From: Notoacmeibacter ruber
GTDB taxonomy: Bacteria > Pseudomonadota > Alphaproteobacteria > Rhizobiales > Rhizobiaceae
DNA length: 64,000 bases
Direction: 5' to 3'
Assembly: GCF_003668555.1 (NCBI RefSeq)
Contig: NZ_RCWN01000001.1
Location: 2,765,501-2,829,500, forward strand
Under the pieces are notes generated by a model. It searched no databases. It was given only the letters and a program-made list of their open reading frames with translations, and was not told the origin of the DNA. Position 1 is the stretch's first letter. Each line of letters begins with the position of its first letter. Below are positions 8,892-17,830 of this stretch, one piece after another. The position numbers and the translations under genes were made by a program.

Positions 8892-9087
8892 GCTTGTAGG
8901 ATTCGGAGGATCTTCACAATTGAAGAGTGATCGTTTTTCTCAGTTGCTCGCACATCTGCTCAAGAGCTGTGACAGTCCTGCAACATAGCTCTATTTCCGC
9001 CCTTCATCCACAGATGATTAAGGCATTAGAACTGCTGATATTTTCAGCCATAGCGGCGTTGAGGAAAACGACGCCGTGACGGCGGGT

Positions 9088-9867
9088 CTAGACCCGCCGT
9101 TCCACCATCATCTTCTTGATCTCCGCGATCGCCTTGGCGGGATTGAGACCCTTGGGGCAGGCCTGCGTGCAGTTCATGATCGTGTGGCAGCGATAGAGCC
9201 GGAAGGGATCTTCCAGATCGTCGAGCCGCGCCCCCGTCGCCTCGTCGCGGGAATCGATCAGCCAGCGATAGGCTTGAAGCAGGGCAGCGGGGCCAAGATA
9301 GCGATCGCCGTTCCACCAATAGGACGGACAGGCTGTCGAACAGCAGGCGCAAAGAATGCATTCGTAGAGGCCATCAAGCTTCGCCCGGTCTTCGTGGCTC
9401 TGGCGCCACTCCTTGGCCGGCTCCGGCGTCGTGGTCTGGAGCCACGGCTCGATGAAGCGGTGCTGCGCGTAAAACTGAGTCAGATCCGGCACAAGGTCCT
9501 TCACCACCGGCATATGCGGCAGCGGATAGATCTTGATGGCGCCCTCGAATTCATCGATACCCTTCGTACAGGCCAGCGTGTTCGTGCCGCCGATATTCAT
9601 CGCGCAAGAGCCGCAAATACCCTCGCGGCAGGAGCGGCGAAGCGTCAGCGTCGGATCGATCTTGTTCTTGATGTAGAGCAGAGCGTCCAGCACCATCGGC
9701 CCGCAATCGTCCAGGTCCACCCAATAGGTGTCCATGCGCGGATTGTCGTCGTCATCGGGGCTCCAGCGATAGATCTGAAACTCGCGCAGATTTTCCGCGT
9801 CTGCCGGCTTCGGCCATGCCTTGCCGTCATCAACCTGCGAATTCTTGGGAAGCGTGATTTCAACCAT
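9088..9867 (-). CDS. sdhB: Succinate dehydrogenase iron-sulfur subunit
   Basis: SdhB carries electrons from the flavin of SdhA to ubiquinone through three clusters. All ligand cysteines are visible in the 259-residue protein: [2Fe-2S] C80, C85, C88 and C100; the ferredoxin-like half has C170, C173, C176 and C180 ([13 protein letters not shown]) and C227, C233 and C237 ([12 protein letters not shown]). It is the last gene of sdhCDAB, 10 bases after sdhA. No typical terminator is obvious in the 240 bases after it. Confidence 0.98.
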   Translation of the reverse strand: MVEITLPKNSQVDDGKAWPKPADAENLREFQIYRWSPDDDDNPRMDTYWVDLDDCGPMVLDALLYIKNKIDPTLTLRRSCREGICGSCAMNIGGTNTLACTKGIDEFEGAIKIYPLPHMPVVKDLVPDLTQFYAQHRFIEPWLQTTTPEPAKEWRQSHEDRAKLDGLYECILCACCSTACPSYWWNGDRYLGPAALLQAYRWLIDSRDEATGARLDDLEDPFRLYRCHTIMNCTQACPKGLNPAKAIAEIKKMMVERRV

Positions 9868-9877
9868 CGTCTCTTCC

Positions 9878-11689
9878 TTAATACACCCGCTTCTTCGGGG
9901 CGATCTTTTCCAGTTCGATGCCGTCCGCGATCAGCTCGGTATGGACAGGTCGATAGGAAAGCGAGACGTCACCCGCATCGCTGACAGTTGCCAGCGTATG
10001 AACGCGCCATTCCTTGTCGTCGCGCTCGGAGAAGTCCTCGCGTGCGTGAGCGCCGCGGCTCTCCTTACGCGCCTCGGCCGAGTAGACCGTGGTGATGGCG
10101 TTGGCCATCAGGTTCTGCAATTCGAGCGTCTCGACGAGATCGGAGTTCCAGATCATCGAACGGTCGGTGACGCTGATATCGTCCATCTGGCCCCAGAGTT
10201 CGCTTACCCGCTTGCAGCCCTGCTCCAGCGTTTCCTGGGTACGGAAGACGGCGGCGTCCTCCTGCATCGCCTTCTGCATCTTTTCCCGCAAGACGGCGGT
10301 GGGCGTGCCGCCCTTGGCGTAGCGGGTCTCGTTGAAGCGTTCCATGATGGCGTCGCAGGCGGCTTCGTTCAGATGCAGCACCGGCGCATCCTTGTCGACG
10401 ACCTCCGCCGCCTTGATCGCAGCAGCGCGGCCGAAGACCACGAGGTCGATCAGCGAGTTGGAGCCGAGGCGGTTCGCGCCATGAACGGAAGCGCAGCCGG
10501 CCTCGCCCACAGCCATCAGCCCCGGCACGACCGCGTTCGGATCGTCTGCGGTCGGGTTCAGCACCTCACCGTAATAGTTCGTGGGAATGCCGCCCATATT
10601 GTAGTGCACCGTCGGCAGCACCGGGATCGGCTCCTTCGTCACATCGACACCGGCAAAAATCTTGGCGCTCTCCGAAATGCCCGGCAGACGCTCGGCCAGA
10701 ACATCCGGGTCGAGATGGTCGAGGTGCAGGAAGATATGGTCCTTTTCCTTGCCCACGCCGCGTCCTTCGCGGATTTCCATCGTCATGCAACGGCTGACGA
10801 CGTCACGGCTGGCCAGGTCCTTCGCGCTCGGCGCATAGCGCTCCATGAAGCGCTCGCCTTCCGAATTGACCAGATAGCCACCTTCGCCGCGCGCGCCCTC
10901 GGTGATCAGACAGCCCGCACCGTAAATGCCGGTCGGGTGAAACTGCACGAACTCCATGTCCTGAAGAGGCAGGCCCGCGCGCGCCACCATGCCGCCGCCA
11001 TCACCCGTGCAGGTATGCGCGGAGGTCGCCGAGAAATAAGCGCGGCCATAGCCGCCGGTCGCCAGTACGACCATCTTGGCGGAAAAGCGATGGATCGTCC
11101 CGTCATCGAGATTCCAGGCCACAACGCCGGTGCAGCGGCCATCCTCTTCCATGATCAGGTCGAGCGCGAAATACTCGATGAAGAACTGGGCGTTGTTCTT
11201 TAGTGACTGACCGTAGAGCGTATGCAGGATGGCATGTCCGGTGCGGTCTGCGGCCGCGCAGGTGCGCTGCACGGGCGGGCCGTCGCCATAGTTCTGCATG
11301 TGGCCGCCGAAGGGCCGCTGATAGATCTTGCCATCCTCGGTCCGCGAGAACGGAACGCCGTAATGCTCCAGCTCGTAGACGGCCTTCGGAGCTTCCATGG
11401 CAAGATACTGCATGGCATCGACGTCGCCGAGCCAGTCGGAGCCCTTGACGGTGTCGTACATGTGCCACTGCCAGCAATCGGGCGTCATGTTCTTCAGCGA
11501 AGCGGCAATGCCGCCCTGTGCCGCGACGGTGTGACTGCGGGTCGGAAAGACCTTGGTGACGCAGGCCGTCTTCAGCCCCTGTTCGGCCATGCCGAGCGTA
11601 GCGCGGAGACCCGCTCCACCCGCGCCGACCACGACGACGTCGAACTGGTGATCGATAAAGGTATAGGCGTTGTTTTTGGTTTCAGCCAT
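9878..11689 (-). CDS. sdhA: Succinate dehydrogenase flavoprotein subunit
   Basis: SdhA oxidises succinate to fumarate on a covalently bound FAD. The 603-residue protein has the dinucleotide fold [12 protein letters not shown] (19-30), H53 in [10 protein letters not shown] as the FAD-linked histidine, and the active-site region [23 protein letters not shown] split over about residues 250-272. The NRLGSNSL segment and C-terminal helical domain are normal. It lies between sdhD and sdhB in the standard order with short gaps, which indicates one transcript. Confidence 0.98.
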   Translation of the reverse strand: MAETKNNAYTFIDHQFDVVVVGAGGAGLRATLGMAEQGLKTACVTKVFPTRSHTVAAQGGIAASLKNMTPDCWQWHMYDTVKGSDWLGDVDAMQYLAMEAPKAVYELEHYGVPFSRTEDGKIYQRPFGGHMQNYGDGPPVQRTCAAADRTGHAILHTLYGQSLKNNAQFFIEYFALDLIMEEDGRCTGVVAWNLDDGTIHRFSAKMVVLATGGYGRAYFSATSAHTCTGDGGGMVARAGLPLQDMEFVQFHPTGIYGAGCLITEGARGEGGYLVNSEGERFMERYAPSAKDLASRDVVSRCMTMEIREGRGVGKEKDHIFLHLDHLDPDVLAERLPGISESAKIFAGVDVTKEPIPVLPTVHYNMGGIPTNYYGEVLNPTADDPNAVVPGLMAVGEAGCASVHGANRLGSNSLIDLVVFGRAAAIKAAEVVDKDAPVLHLNEAACDAIMERFNETRYAKGGTPTAVLREKMQKAMQEDAAVFRTQETLEQGCKRVSELWGQMDDISVTDRSMIWNSDLVETLELQNLMANAITTVYSAEARKESRGAHAREDFSERDDKEWRVHTLATVSDAGDVSLSYRPVHTELIADGIELEKIAPKKRVY

Positions 11690-11704
11690 CGGTCGGTAAT
11701 CTCC

Positions 11705-12097
11705 TCAACCCAGAAGGGCGAGCTTGATGAGCGCGTAGAGGGCGACCAGCACCACGGCCACGCAATAGGCATTGTTGGCGAGAAGGGCGAGCGCCTTGAT
11801 CCCGTCGGTGTGGATGTAGTCTTCGATCACCATCTGCATGCCGAGCTTCATGTGCCAGGCAATGTTGATGATCGCCGCGGCAAGGAGCAGGCCGACGAAC
11901 GGATTGGCCAGCAATGCGCGTGATTCTTCGAAACCCAGCCCGAACATCGACGCGATCACGCCGAAGAGAAAGAGGATCAGCGGCACGTTGAGTGCGGCGG
12001 TGAGGCGCTGATGCCAGAAATGCTCGGTGCCGGCCCGGGACGCTCCCAGGCCGCGAACCTTCTTCAGCGGTGTGCGCATGTCGTTCTGAATGGTCAT
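11705..12097 (-). CDS. sdhD: Succinate dehydrogenase membrane anchor subunit
   Basis: The 130-residue protein has three membrane helices. The conserved HFWHQRLTA block precedes helix 1, and NIAWHMKLGMQMVIEDYIH follows helix 2 and includes the region that ligands heme b and shapes the quinone site. It starts 13 bases after the sdhC stop region and is followed by sdhA after 15 bases. Length and layout are normal for alphaproteobacterial SdhD. Confidence 0.95.
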   Translation of the reverse strand: MTIQNDMRTPLKKVRGLGASRAGTEHFWHQRLTAALNVPLILFLFGVIASMFGLGFEESRALLANPFVGLLLAAAIINIAWHMKLGMQMVIEDYIHTDGIKALALLANNAYCVAVVLVALYALIKLALLG

Positions 12098-12110
12098 GTC
12101 GTCGCCCTCC

Positions 12111-12509
12111 TCAGACCAGTAGCCAGGCGATCAACCAGCAGATGACGGTCACGGCCAGCGACGCGACAGGCAGGGCAGCCGACGTCTTGCGGCTCTGCTC
12201 ACGGCTGAGCATGTAGCCGAAATCCCAGATCAGGTGCCGGATACCGCCGAGCATGTGATGAAAGAGCACCCAGGAGAAAAGGAAGAGCACCACAAGTCCG
12301 ATGATGGAACCGAACAGTTCGGAGAAGAGGTCGGCGCTGTCTTCGCTGCTGGCCATGGCGAGAAGCCAAAGAGCGACGACTCCCATCCCACCATAGAGCA
12401 CCATGCCGGTGATACGATGAACGATGCTCATCACCATGGATGGGATCGGCTTGTAAATAAGAAGGTGCGGCGACAAGGGCCGCGGTCGCATGGGCGCGTT
12501 GTTACTCAT
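12111..12509 (-). CDS. sdhC: Succinate dehydrogenase cytochrome b556 subunit
   Basis: The 132-residue protein has three membrane helices, the RPLSPHLLIYK N-terminus, SIVHRITGMVLYGG (the quinone-site Ser/Arg region, about 28-41) and FHHMLGGIRHLIWDFGY, where H85 is the likely heme b ligand. The ATG at 12509 follows GGGGGAAAG; a longer reading frame upstream has no homology. It is the first gene of the operon, with a good promoter and a leader dyad upstream. Confidence 0.96.
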   Translation of the reverse strand: MSNNAPMRPRPLSPHLLIYKPIPSMVMSIVHRITGMVLYGGMGVVALWLLAMASSEDSADLFSELFGSIIGLVVLFLFSWVLFHHMLGGIRHLIWDFGYMLSREQSRKTSAALPVASLAVTVICWLIAWLLV

Positions 12510-12542
12510 CTTTCCCCCATTAGGACGGCCAAAAAGAAGACT

Positions 12543-12560
12543 GTAAAAGTCGTCTTTTAC
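12543..12560 (-). promoter_or_regulatory. Dyad in the sdhC leader (attenuator-like)
   Basis: GTAAAAG (12543-12549) and CTTTTAC (12554-12560) form a perfect 7-bp inverted repeat with a 4-base loop, between the predicted start of transcription (near 12574) and the sdhC ATG. On the transcript strand a T-rich stretch (TCTTCTTTTTGG) follows, so it could act as a weak terminator or as an operator. Confidence 0.4.
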
Positions 12561-12579
12561 CAAGGGCTCGCTGGCTGTT

Positions 12580-12608
12580 CTGATAGGCCAGAAACCCCGT
12601 GGCGTCAA
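12580..12608 (-). promoter_or_regulatory. Predicted sdhCDAB promoter
   Basis: On the minus strand TTGACG (12608-12603) and TATCAG (12585-12580) are separated by 17 bases, a good housekeeping sigma factor match. It is placed about 70 bases before the sdhC start and downstream of the MliC-like gene, so sdhCDAB need not depend on that gene's promoter. Confidence 0.55.
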
Positions 12609-12702
12609 AGGATCGGCTATCGTTTTCGATCCTAAGTATGACCGCGCGGGTCTCTTCATCCGATTGAATCGATTGAAGTTGAACAGGCGGTCGGCTGCTC
12701 GC

Positions 12703-13038
12703 TCAGCGGCGACAGTTCACCGGCATCTCGCCCTGTTTCATGAAAAGGGCATCGGGCCCTTCGATGACGAGGGCATAGGCGTTTTCTCCATAGCGCGACA
12801 TTTGTCCTGGCGGCGAGGCCGGCAACACGATCTGTTCTCCCAAAGGCGACGTGACGGAAACGGCGCCGCCACCGGCCCGACGAACGTCCATCGCCGTTCC
12901 GCCGTCGCAGCGAAAGCGTCCGGAAGGATCGCTGGCGAAGCTTGTACGAGAACCTGCGCCTCCTCCTGCCGTCGAACAGGCCGCCAGAAGCGACAGGAGC
13001 CCGACCAATCCCAGCGACAACAACCATAGTCTTTTCAT
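12703..13038 (-). CDS. MliC-type lysozyme inhibitor lipoprotein (putative)
   Basis: The 111-residue protein has a lipoprotein signal with lipobox LAAC (C21). The rest fits the small MliC/C-type lysozyme inhibitor domain: RFRCDGGTAMDVRR, then VSVTSPLGEQIVLPAS, SRYGENAYALVIEGPDALFM and a final cysteine (VNCRR) that can pair with the cysteine of FRCDGG. Known members bind the active site of host lysozyme through a conserved loop; here inhibition is inferred from family only. It lies upstream of sdhC in the same direction, with a separate sdh promoter between them. Confidence 0.75.
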   Translation of the reverse strand: MKRLWLLSLGLVGLLSLLAACSTAGGGAGSRTSFASDPSGRFRCDGGTAMDVRRAGGGAVSVTSPLGEQIVLPASPPGQMSRYGENAYALVIEGPDALFMKQGEMPVNCRR

Positions 13039-13209
13039 TTGATCAGTCCCGAGAGCGAGCCCGCCGGCCTTTCGCGAAAGTCGGCATTTTCACTGTCTTT
13101 TAAACATTAACGACGGCGGAAGAAACCCGTGTGGAGTGGATCAAAAGGGCGCTCAAAAGGGTTAAGAAAATGTAAAGACAAAATGGACGCAGCGGAAGCG
13201 AAAGGCGAT

Positions 13210-13683
13210 ATGATGAGATTTTTCCAGGCTCTGATAGCGTTTCCTCTCGCGACCGGCTTGGCCACTCTGGCCTTGCAGACTGCCACAGCGGCGCCGAAGA
13301 TCATCCATATCGATCAGAAGGGAAACGTCGAGGAACATTATGTCGGCGACGGCGATCCTCGCGTGCTGGCCGGCAAACGGGCCACCGCGGACAGGCAGGA
13401 TAATGGTCTGCCCGTTATCGTCCGGGGTCCCGGCCGCGCCGCGCCGACATCAAACGAGCCTGCGATCGTCGTGAGACAGTTCCTGACACACCCCCATTAT
13501 CGGGCGCCGATCGCTCCCACGCTGACACGACCGCTCGTAAGACGGCCGGTGGTCGTGCGCCCGCAGATCGTCCGGGCAAAAGATTACGCCGACCGCCGCC
13601 ATTATCGCCCGGGCCCCACCGTCGTCTTTAATGGCGGGCATGGCCGCTACGACGATGTGAACATCGATATCGAGCAGTATTAA
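13210..13683 (+). CDS. Hypothetical secreted basic protein
   Basis: I do not recognise a family. From the ATG at 13210 (AAGGCGAT upstream) the protein has 157 residues and a signal peptide (MMRFFQALIAFPLATGLATL..., cleavage near TAAP). The mature part starts with KIIHIDQKGNVEEHYVGDGDP, then becomes rich in Arg, Pro and Val (for example RPLVRRPVVVRPQIVR), which suggests an extended periplasmic or surface protein. Upstream in-frame ATGs at 13129 and 13183 have poorer ribosome sites. Divergent from the MliC-like gene. Confidence 0.6.
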   Translation: MMRFFQALIAFPLATGLATLALQTATAAPKIIHIDQKGNVEEHYVGDGDPRVLAGKRATADRQDNGLPVIVRGPGRAAPTSNEPAIVVRQFLTHPHYRAPIAPTLTRPLVRRPVVVRPQIVRAKDYADRRHYRPGPTVVFNGGHGRYDDVNIDIEQY

Positions 13684-13725
13684 TAAGGAAGTCGGGGAGC
13701 AGGCGCCTTCCGCACAGATCATCAT

Positions 13726-14118
13726 ATGCTGAAAACGTTGAACCCATCTTCGGTTGCGAAACCGCCATCGAATTACTCTCAGGCTGTTCTCGTCCCACCG
13801 AATGCCCGCTGGCTTTATGTTTCCGGCCAGCTTGGCGTCGATAGAGACGGCACCCTGGCAAGTGGCTTCGAAGCCCAGATGGCGACGGCAATGGCGAACG
13901 TTTTCAAAATTCTTGATGAAGCCGACATGTCCCCGAGCGACATCGTAACACTTCGTGTCTTCGCGGCCGACAACGGCCCCGAAACCGTGGAATCCTACCG
14001 GCGCCTCCGCGATACGATGATGGGAGACCATGCACCGGCCGCCTTGTTTGTTGCCGTGGACGGTTTCACCAATCCTGCATTTCGCGTCGAAATCGAAGCC
14101 GTTGCCGCAGCAACGTGA
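13726..14118 (+). CDS. RidA/YjgF family protein
   Basis: RidA-type enzymes hydrolyse reactive 2-aminoacrylate and other imines; other subgroups have different or unknown reactions. The 130-residue protein has the fold's landmarks: YSQAVLVPP, WLYVSGQLGVDRDG (the G-Q-x-G-x-D loop), QMATAMANVFKILDEADM, and VAVDGFTNPAFRVEIEAVAAA at the C-terminus. The catalytic arginine of canonical RidA would lie in the position of 'NPAFRVEIEA' (R about 122), so deaminase activity is possible. It stands 42 bases after the secreted protein gene. Confidence 0.85.
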   Translation: MLKTLNPSSVAKPPSNYSQAVLVPPNARWLYVSGQLGVDRDGTLASGFEAQMATAMANVFKILDEADMSPSDIVTLRVFAADNGPETVESYRRLRDTMMGDHAPAALFVAVDGFTNPAFRVEIEAVAAAT

Positions 14119-14257
14119 CCGAAGATGAGCAGTCCTCGCCAAGCGGCTCTTAGGGGAGGTTTTGTATGGACTGCACGCTTGCGGGCAGCGCTGTCACTCG
14201 CTATCGCGTAGCGACTCGCCATGCCCCGGCCATCCCGGCACGGCCTCCATGTCGTAA

Positions 14258-15211
14258 ATGCGGACTATCGTGCTCCAGACCTTTCTTGCCATTTTGCCGG
14301 TCTTCCTCGTCGTTCTGGTCGGCTACGCCTCGGCGAAAACCGGCTGGCTTCCCGAAACGGCAGGACATGTCCTCAATCAGTACGCGATTCGCGTCGCGGT
14401 CCCGGCTCTTCTGTTCCGCGCCCTGTTTCAACTGGACTTTGCCGCGGCTTTCGCGCCGCCGGTCCTCTTCGCATTCTATTCCGGCGCGCTTATCAGTTTT
14501 GTGCTCGGCTTCACCGTAAGCCGGCTTTTCTTCCGCGATGGCGCCGAACGAGCAGTCGCGGTCGGTTTCGCCGCCATGTTCTCCAACACTGTCCTTCTCG
14601 GACTGCCGATCACAGAACGCGCCTATGGCGAACCGGAACTCACGGTCATCTTCGGCATCATCTCGATCCATTCCCTTCTGCTCTATCCGATCGGTATGAC
14701 CGCAATGGAGATTGCTCGACCCGCCAATGAAGGCGATAGCCGGGCCCAGCGTATACGCGACGGATTTCGCCGGATCATCGCCAACCCGCTTCTGGCGGGC
14801 GTCAGTGCGGGCATCCTCGCAAACCTCTCCGATCTCTTCGTGCCGGAACCCGTCATGACCGGCATCGGCATGCTGGCGGAAAGCGCGATTCCTGCCGCCC
14901 TCGTGGGGATCGGCATGAGCCTCTCCACCCTTAAGATCAGAAGCGAATTGTCGGAAACCTTCGTCGTTTGCTTCCTGCTGCTGATTCTTCACCCCGCGAT
15001 TGCGTGGACGCTGGGCCGATTCGGCTTCGGTCTGGATGCCACTCAGCTGCGCGGCGCCACTCTGCTCGCCGCCATGCCAGCGGGCGTGAACACCTATCTC
15101 TTCGCCCTGCTCTACGACAAAGGAGTGCGCCTTTCCGCCTCGGTGGTGATGGTCTCGACGATTCTGTCGATCTTCACGATCACGGCCTGGATCGCTTTTC
15201 TGGGCGGATAA
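14258..15211 (+). CDS. AEC-family transporter (second copy)
   Basis: The 317-residue membrane protein has about ten helices and belongs to the same auxin-efflux-carrier-like family as the gene at 229-1212, but the two are clearly diverged. Landmarks are VVLVGYASAKTGWLP in helix 1, AMFSNTVLLGLPITERAYG (the N-containing break of repeat 1) and AAMPAGVNTYLFALLYDKG in repeat 2. A carboxylate or similar small anion is a plausible substrate, but the sequence does not decide. It is preceded by 139 bases without a gene. Confidence 0.9.
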   Translation: MRTIVLQTFLAILPVFLVVLVGYASAKTGWLPETAGHVLNQYAIRVAVPALLFRALFQLDFAAAFAPPVLFAFYSGALISFVLGFTVSRLFFRDGAERAVAVGFAAMFSNTVLLGLPITERAYGEPELTVIFGIISIHSLLLYPIGMTAMEIARPANEGDSRAQRIRDGFRRIIANPLLAGVSAGILANLSDLFVPEPVMTGIGMLAESAIPAALVGIGMSLSTLKIRSELSETFVVCFLLLILHPAIAWTLGRFGFGLDATQLRGATLLAAMPAGVNTYLFALLYDKGVRLSASVVMVSTILSIFTITAWIAFLGG

Positions 15212-15316
15212 GCCGGTCGACGGCGCGTCGAATAATGCATTTACGGCAAAAGCGCACCGGAACCTTTTACGCACCGTCGGCATTTCATGAGCGCAAATTA
15301 TTTTGGAGATTTTCCC

Positions 15317-15538
15317 ATGGCGGAACGCGAACGCGAAGTGATCGTCACGAATAATGGTAGCGGCGGTGGCGGCGGAGGCTGGATCTTCGCGATCATCCTC
15401 GTCATTCTCATCGCACTTGGTCTTTGGTGGTTCTTTGGCGGCGGTTTCGGCGACATGACGGGTGGCGGCAATGGCGATGTCGACGTCAATATCGAAGCGC
15501 CTGAAACGCCGGACGCACCTGCGACCGACGGTAACTGA
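15317..15538 (+). CDS. Small single-pass membrane protein, glycine-rich
   Basis: A 73-residue protein: a charged start (MAEREREVIVTNN), a GSGGGGGG linker, one membrane helix (WIFAIILVILIALGLWWFF) and an acidic, threonine-proline rich tail after GDMTGGG. Similar tiny proteins of unknown role are common in Hyphomicrobiales. The ATG at 15317 follows TTGGAG; an ATG at 15287 is also in frame. The topology by the positive-inside rule is uncertain. It ends before a terminator. Confidence 0.65.
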   Translation: MAEREREVIVTNNGSGGGGGGWIFAIILVILIALGLWWFFGGGFGDMTGGGNGDVDVNIEAPETPDAPATDGN

Positions 15539-15582
15539 GCTTAGCACAGCCATCCGACAGGCCGCTCAACGGCCCAACGACT

Positions 15583-15608
15583 AAGGCCCGCCATCAAGGC
15601 GGGCCTTT
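15583..15608 (+). terminator. Intrinsic terminator after the small membrane protein gene
   Basis: A perfect 10-bp stem (15583-15592 with 15598-15607) with loop ATCAA is followed by a short T stretch (TTTCT). It lies 44 bases after the plus-strand stop and 28 bases before the convergent lpd stop; the plus strand has the better T-tail. Confidence 0.75.
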
Positions 15609-15635
15609 CTCATATTCACCGGCGAAAGCGTTCGC

Positions 15636-17039
15636 TCAGCTGTGAATGGGCTTTGCGAAGCAGGCGAGAGCCGCCTCGCGCACAGCCTCACTCATCGTCG
15701 GATGAGCGTGGCAGACACGGCCAAGATCTTCACTGGAGCCGGAAAATTCGATCAGCACAGTCGCTTCGTGGATCATCTCGCCGGCATTGTGGCCCAGAAT
15801 ATGAACGCCCAGAACCCGGTCCGTCTTCTTGTCGGCGAGCACCTTCACAAAGCCGTCGGTTGTCAGCATAGCGCGGGCGCGCCCGTTCGCCGAATAATTG
15901 AATTTGCCGACATTGTATTCGACGCCTTCATCCTTCAGTTCCTCTTCCGTCTTACCGACGGAGGCCACTTCCGGCTCGGTATAGACCACGGACGGAATGG
16001 CATCGTAGTTCACATGGCCGGCCTGGCCGGCAAGGATCTCGGCAACGGCGATGCCTTCATCCTCCGCCTTGTGCGCGAGCATCGGGCCGCGCACCACGTC
16101 GCCGATCGCATAGACACCCTCGAGATTGGTGCGGAAGTGATCGTCGATGACCACGCGCCCGCGATCCGTCTCGATCCCTGCATCGTCCAGCCCGAGAGAA
16201 TCGGTGAAGGGCCGGCGGCCGGTCGAAACCAGAACGATATCCGCTTCCATCGTTTCGGCATCGCCCCCATCGACCGGCTCGAACGTCACCGCCGCGCTGC
16301 CGTCGCGCTTTTCCACCTGCGTGACCTTCGATGAAAGGCGAACGTCGACGCCCTGCTTCTTCAGCACCTTCTGGAACTGCTTGGACAGTTCGCCGTCCAT
16401 ACCGCCGAGAATCTTCGGCAGATATTCGATGACCGTCACCTCGGCGCCAAGGCGCTTCCACACCGAACCGAGCTCCAGGCCGATGACGCCGCCGCCGACG
16501 ACAATCATGCGCTCCGGCACCTTCTCCAGCGCGATACCGCCAGTGGAGGAGACGATCGTCTTCTCGTCGATATCCACCTCGACCCCGGGAATGCCCGCGA
16601 TATCGGACCCCGTCGCGATGACGATATTCTTGGCTTCGACCGTCTCCTCGGAACCGTCATCCTTTGTGACGATCACCTTGCCCTTGCCGGCAATGCGGCC
16701 AGTGCCGTGAAAGGCGTCGATCTTGTTCTTCTTGAAGAGGAACTGCACACCGTCGACATTGGCCTTCACGGTCTTGTCCTTGTGCGCCATCATTCCCGGC
16801 AGATCGAGTTCGGGCGTGCCGACCTTGATACCGAGCTGTTCGAATTCGTGACCGGCCTTGTAGAACTCTTCGGACGCGTGAAGCAGTGCCTTGGACGGAA
16901 TGCAGCCGACATTGAGGCAGGTGCCGCCAAACGTCTCCCGCTTTTCCACAACGGCCGTCTTGAGGCCAAGCTGCGCCGCCTTGATGGCGCAGACATAGCC
17001 CCCGGGTCCCGTACCGATCACGATCACGTCATAAGCCAT
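15636..17039 (-). CDS. lpd: Dihydrolipoyl dehydrogenase (E3)
   Basis: E3 reoxidises the dihydrolipoyl groups of OdhB with NAD+. The 467-residue protein has the FAD fold (VIVIGTGPGGYVCAIKAA), the redox-active CLNVGC pair (about C41 and C46) in GGTCLNVGCIPSK, the NAD fold (IVVGGGVIGLELGSVW) and the C-terminal catalytic H-x4-E in CHAHPTMSEA. The ATG at 17039 (MAYDVIVIG) has GGAAG upstream; eight residues further upstream is a second in-frame ATG. As the last gene of the mdh-suc-odh operon, it is likely the E3 of the 2-oxoglutarate complex. Confidence 0.96.
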   Translation of the reverse strand: MAYDVIVIGTGPGGYVCAIKAAQLGLKTAVVEKRETFGGTCLNVGCIPSKALLHASEEFYKAGHEFEQLGIKVGTPELDLPGMMAHKDKTVKANVDGVQFLFKKNKIDAFHGTGRIAGKGKVIVTKDDGSEETVEAKNIVIATGSDIAGIPGVEVDIDEKTIVSSTGGIALEKVPERMIVVGGGVIGLELGSVWKRLGAEVTVIEYLPKILGGMDGELSKQFQKVLKKQGVDVRLSSKVTQVEKRDGSAAVTFEPVDGGDAETMEADIVLVSTGRRPFTDSLGLDDAGIETDRGRVVIDDHFRTNLEGVYAIGDVVRGPMLAHKAEDEGIAVAEILAGQAGHVNYDAIPSVVYTEPEVASVGKTEEELKDEGVEYNVGKFNYSANGRARAMLTTDGFVKVLADKKTDRVLGVHILGHNAGEMIHEATVLIEFSGSSEDLGRVCHAHPTMSEAVREAALACFAKPIHS

Positions 17040-17077
17040 GATATCACTTCCGTTCTTCGTCACTTCATTCGTTGATT

Positions 17078-17830
17078 CTAGCGGCCGCCGGAGACATCCA
17101 GCAGCGCACCGGTCACATAACTGGCCTCGTCCGACAGCAGATAGAGTATCGCATCGGCGACCTCCTCCGGTTCGCCGGCGCGTTGCATGGGCAGGCTCGA
17201 ACCGACCCGATCGACCCGCTGCGGATCGCCGGCGTCGGCATGAATATCCGTATCGATGATGCCCGGCCGGACCGCATTCACCCTGACGCCCTGGCCGGCA
17301 AGCTCGAGGCCAAGACCGACCGTCAACGTATCGATCGCGCCTTTCGACGCGGCATAATCGACATAGGTTCCCGCCCCTCCGAGCTTGGCGGCAATGGAGG
17401 ACACATTGACGATCGCCCCGCCTGCGGTTCCATCGGAGCGCGCCATCCGTCGAATGGCTTCGCGCGCCACGATGAAGGCGCCCAGAATATTGACGTCGAA
17501 GACGCGCCGCATGCGTTCTGTCGTCATCGCGGCAAGCGGGCTCGCCTGATCGACGATTCCCGCATTGTTGACGAGCCCCCGGAGCGGCTGGTCCAGTCCG
17601 TCGATTGCTTCGAACAGCCTTAAAATAGACGCTTCGTCACCGACATCGCATTGATGGCAGGAGGCGCGACCGCCCTCGTCCCGGATCGACGCCACAAGGG
17701 CTTCGGCCTCTTGGCGATTGCTGCGATAGGTCAACGCTACCGTCCAGCCCTTTTTGGCTGCGCGTTTCGCCACTGCCGCGCCGATACCGCGCGAACCACC
17801 TGTGACCAGAAGAAGGCCCTTCTCAGTCAT
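17078..17830 (-). CDS. Short-chain dehydrogenase/reductase (SDR)
   Basis: A classical SDR of 250 residues: cofactor motif VTGGSRGIGAAVAKRA (TGxxxGxG) at the N-terminus, NNAG near residue 90, the catalytic Ser in VNVSSIAAKLGG and YVDYAASKGAID with the YxxxK pair, and the C-terminal SYVTGALLDVSGGR. An Arg after the first strand (TYRSNRQ) suggests NADP(H). Its start (17830) overlaps the upstream lipoprotein gene by 8 bases. SDR genes often sit between odhB and lpd in rhizobia; the substrate is unknown. Confidence 0.92.
   Translation of the reverse strand: MTEKGLLLVTGGSRGIGAAVAKRAAKKGWTVALTYRSNRQEAEALVASIRDEGGRASCHQCDVGDEASILRLFEAIDGLDQPLRGLVNNAGIVDQASPLAAMTTERMRRVFDVNILGAFIVAREAIRRMARSDGTAGGAIVNVSSIAAKLGGAGTYVDYAASKGAIDTLTVGLGLELAGQGVRVNAVRPGIIDTDIHADAGDPQRVDRVGSSLPMQRAGEPEEVADAILYLLSDEASYVTGALLDVSGGR

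Noticed and set aside
9821..11203. 460-codon plus-strand frame opposite sdhA, and similar frames opposite sucA and sucC
   Set aside because: All lie antisense to genes with intact active sites and show His/Arg-rich shadow composition.
15361..15380. Run of glycine codons as a sequencing error or frameshift
   Set aside because: The frame continues into a clean membrane helix and acidic tail, and the same design is seen in related small proteins.
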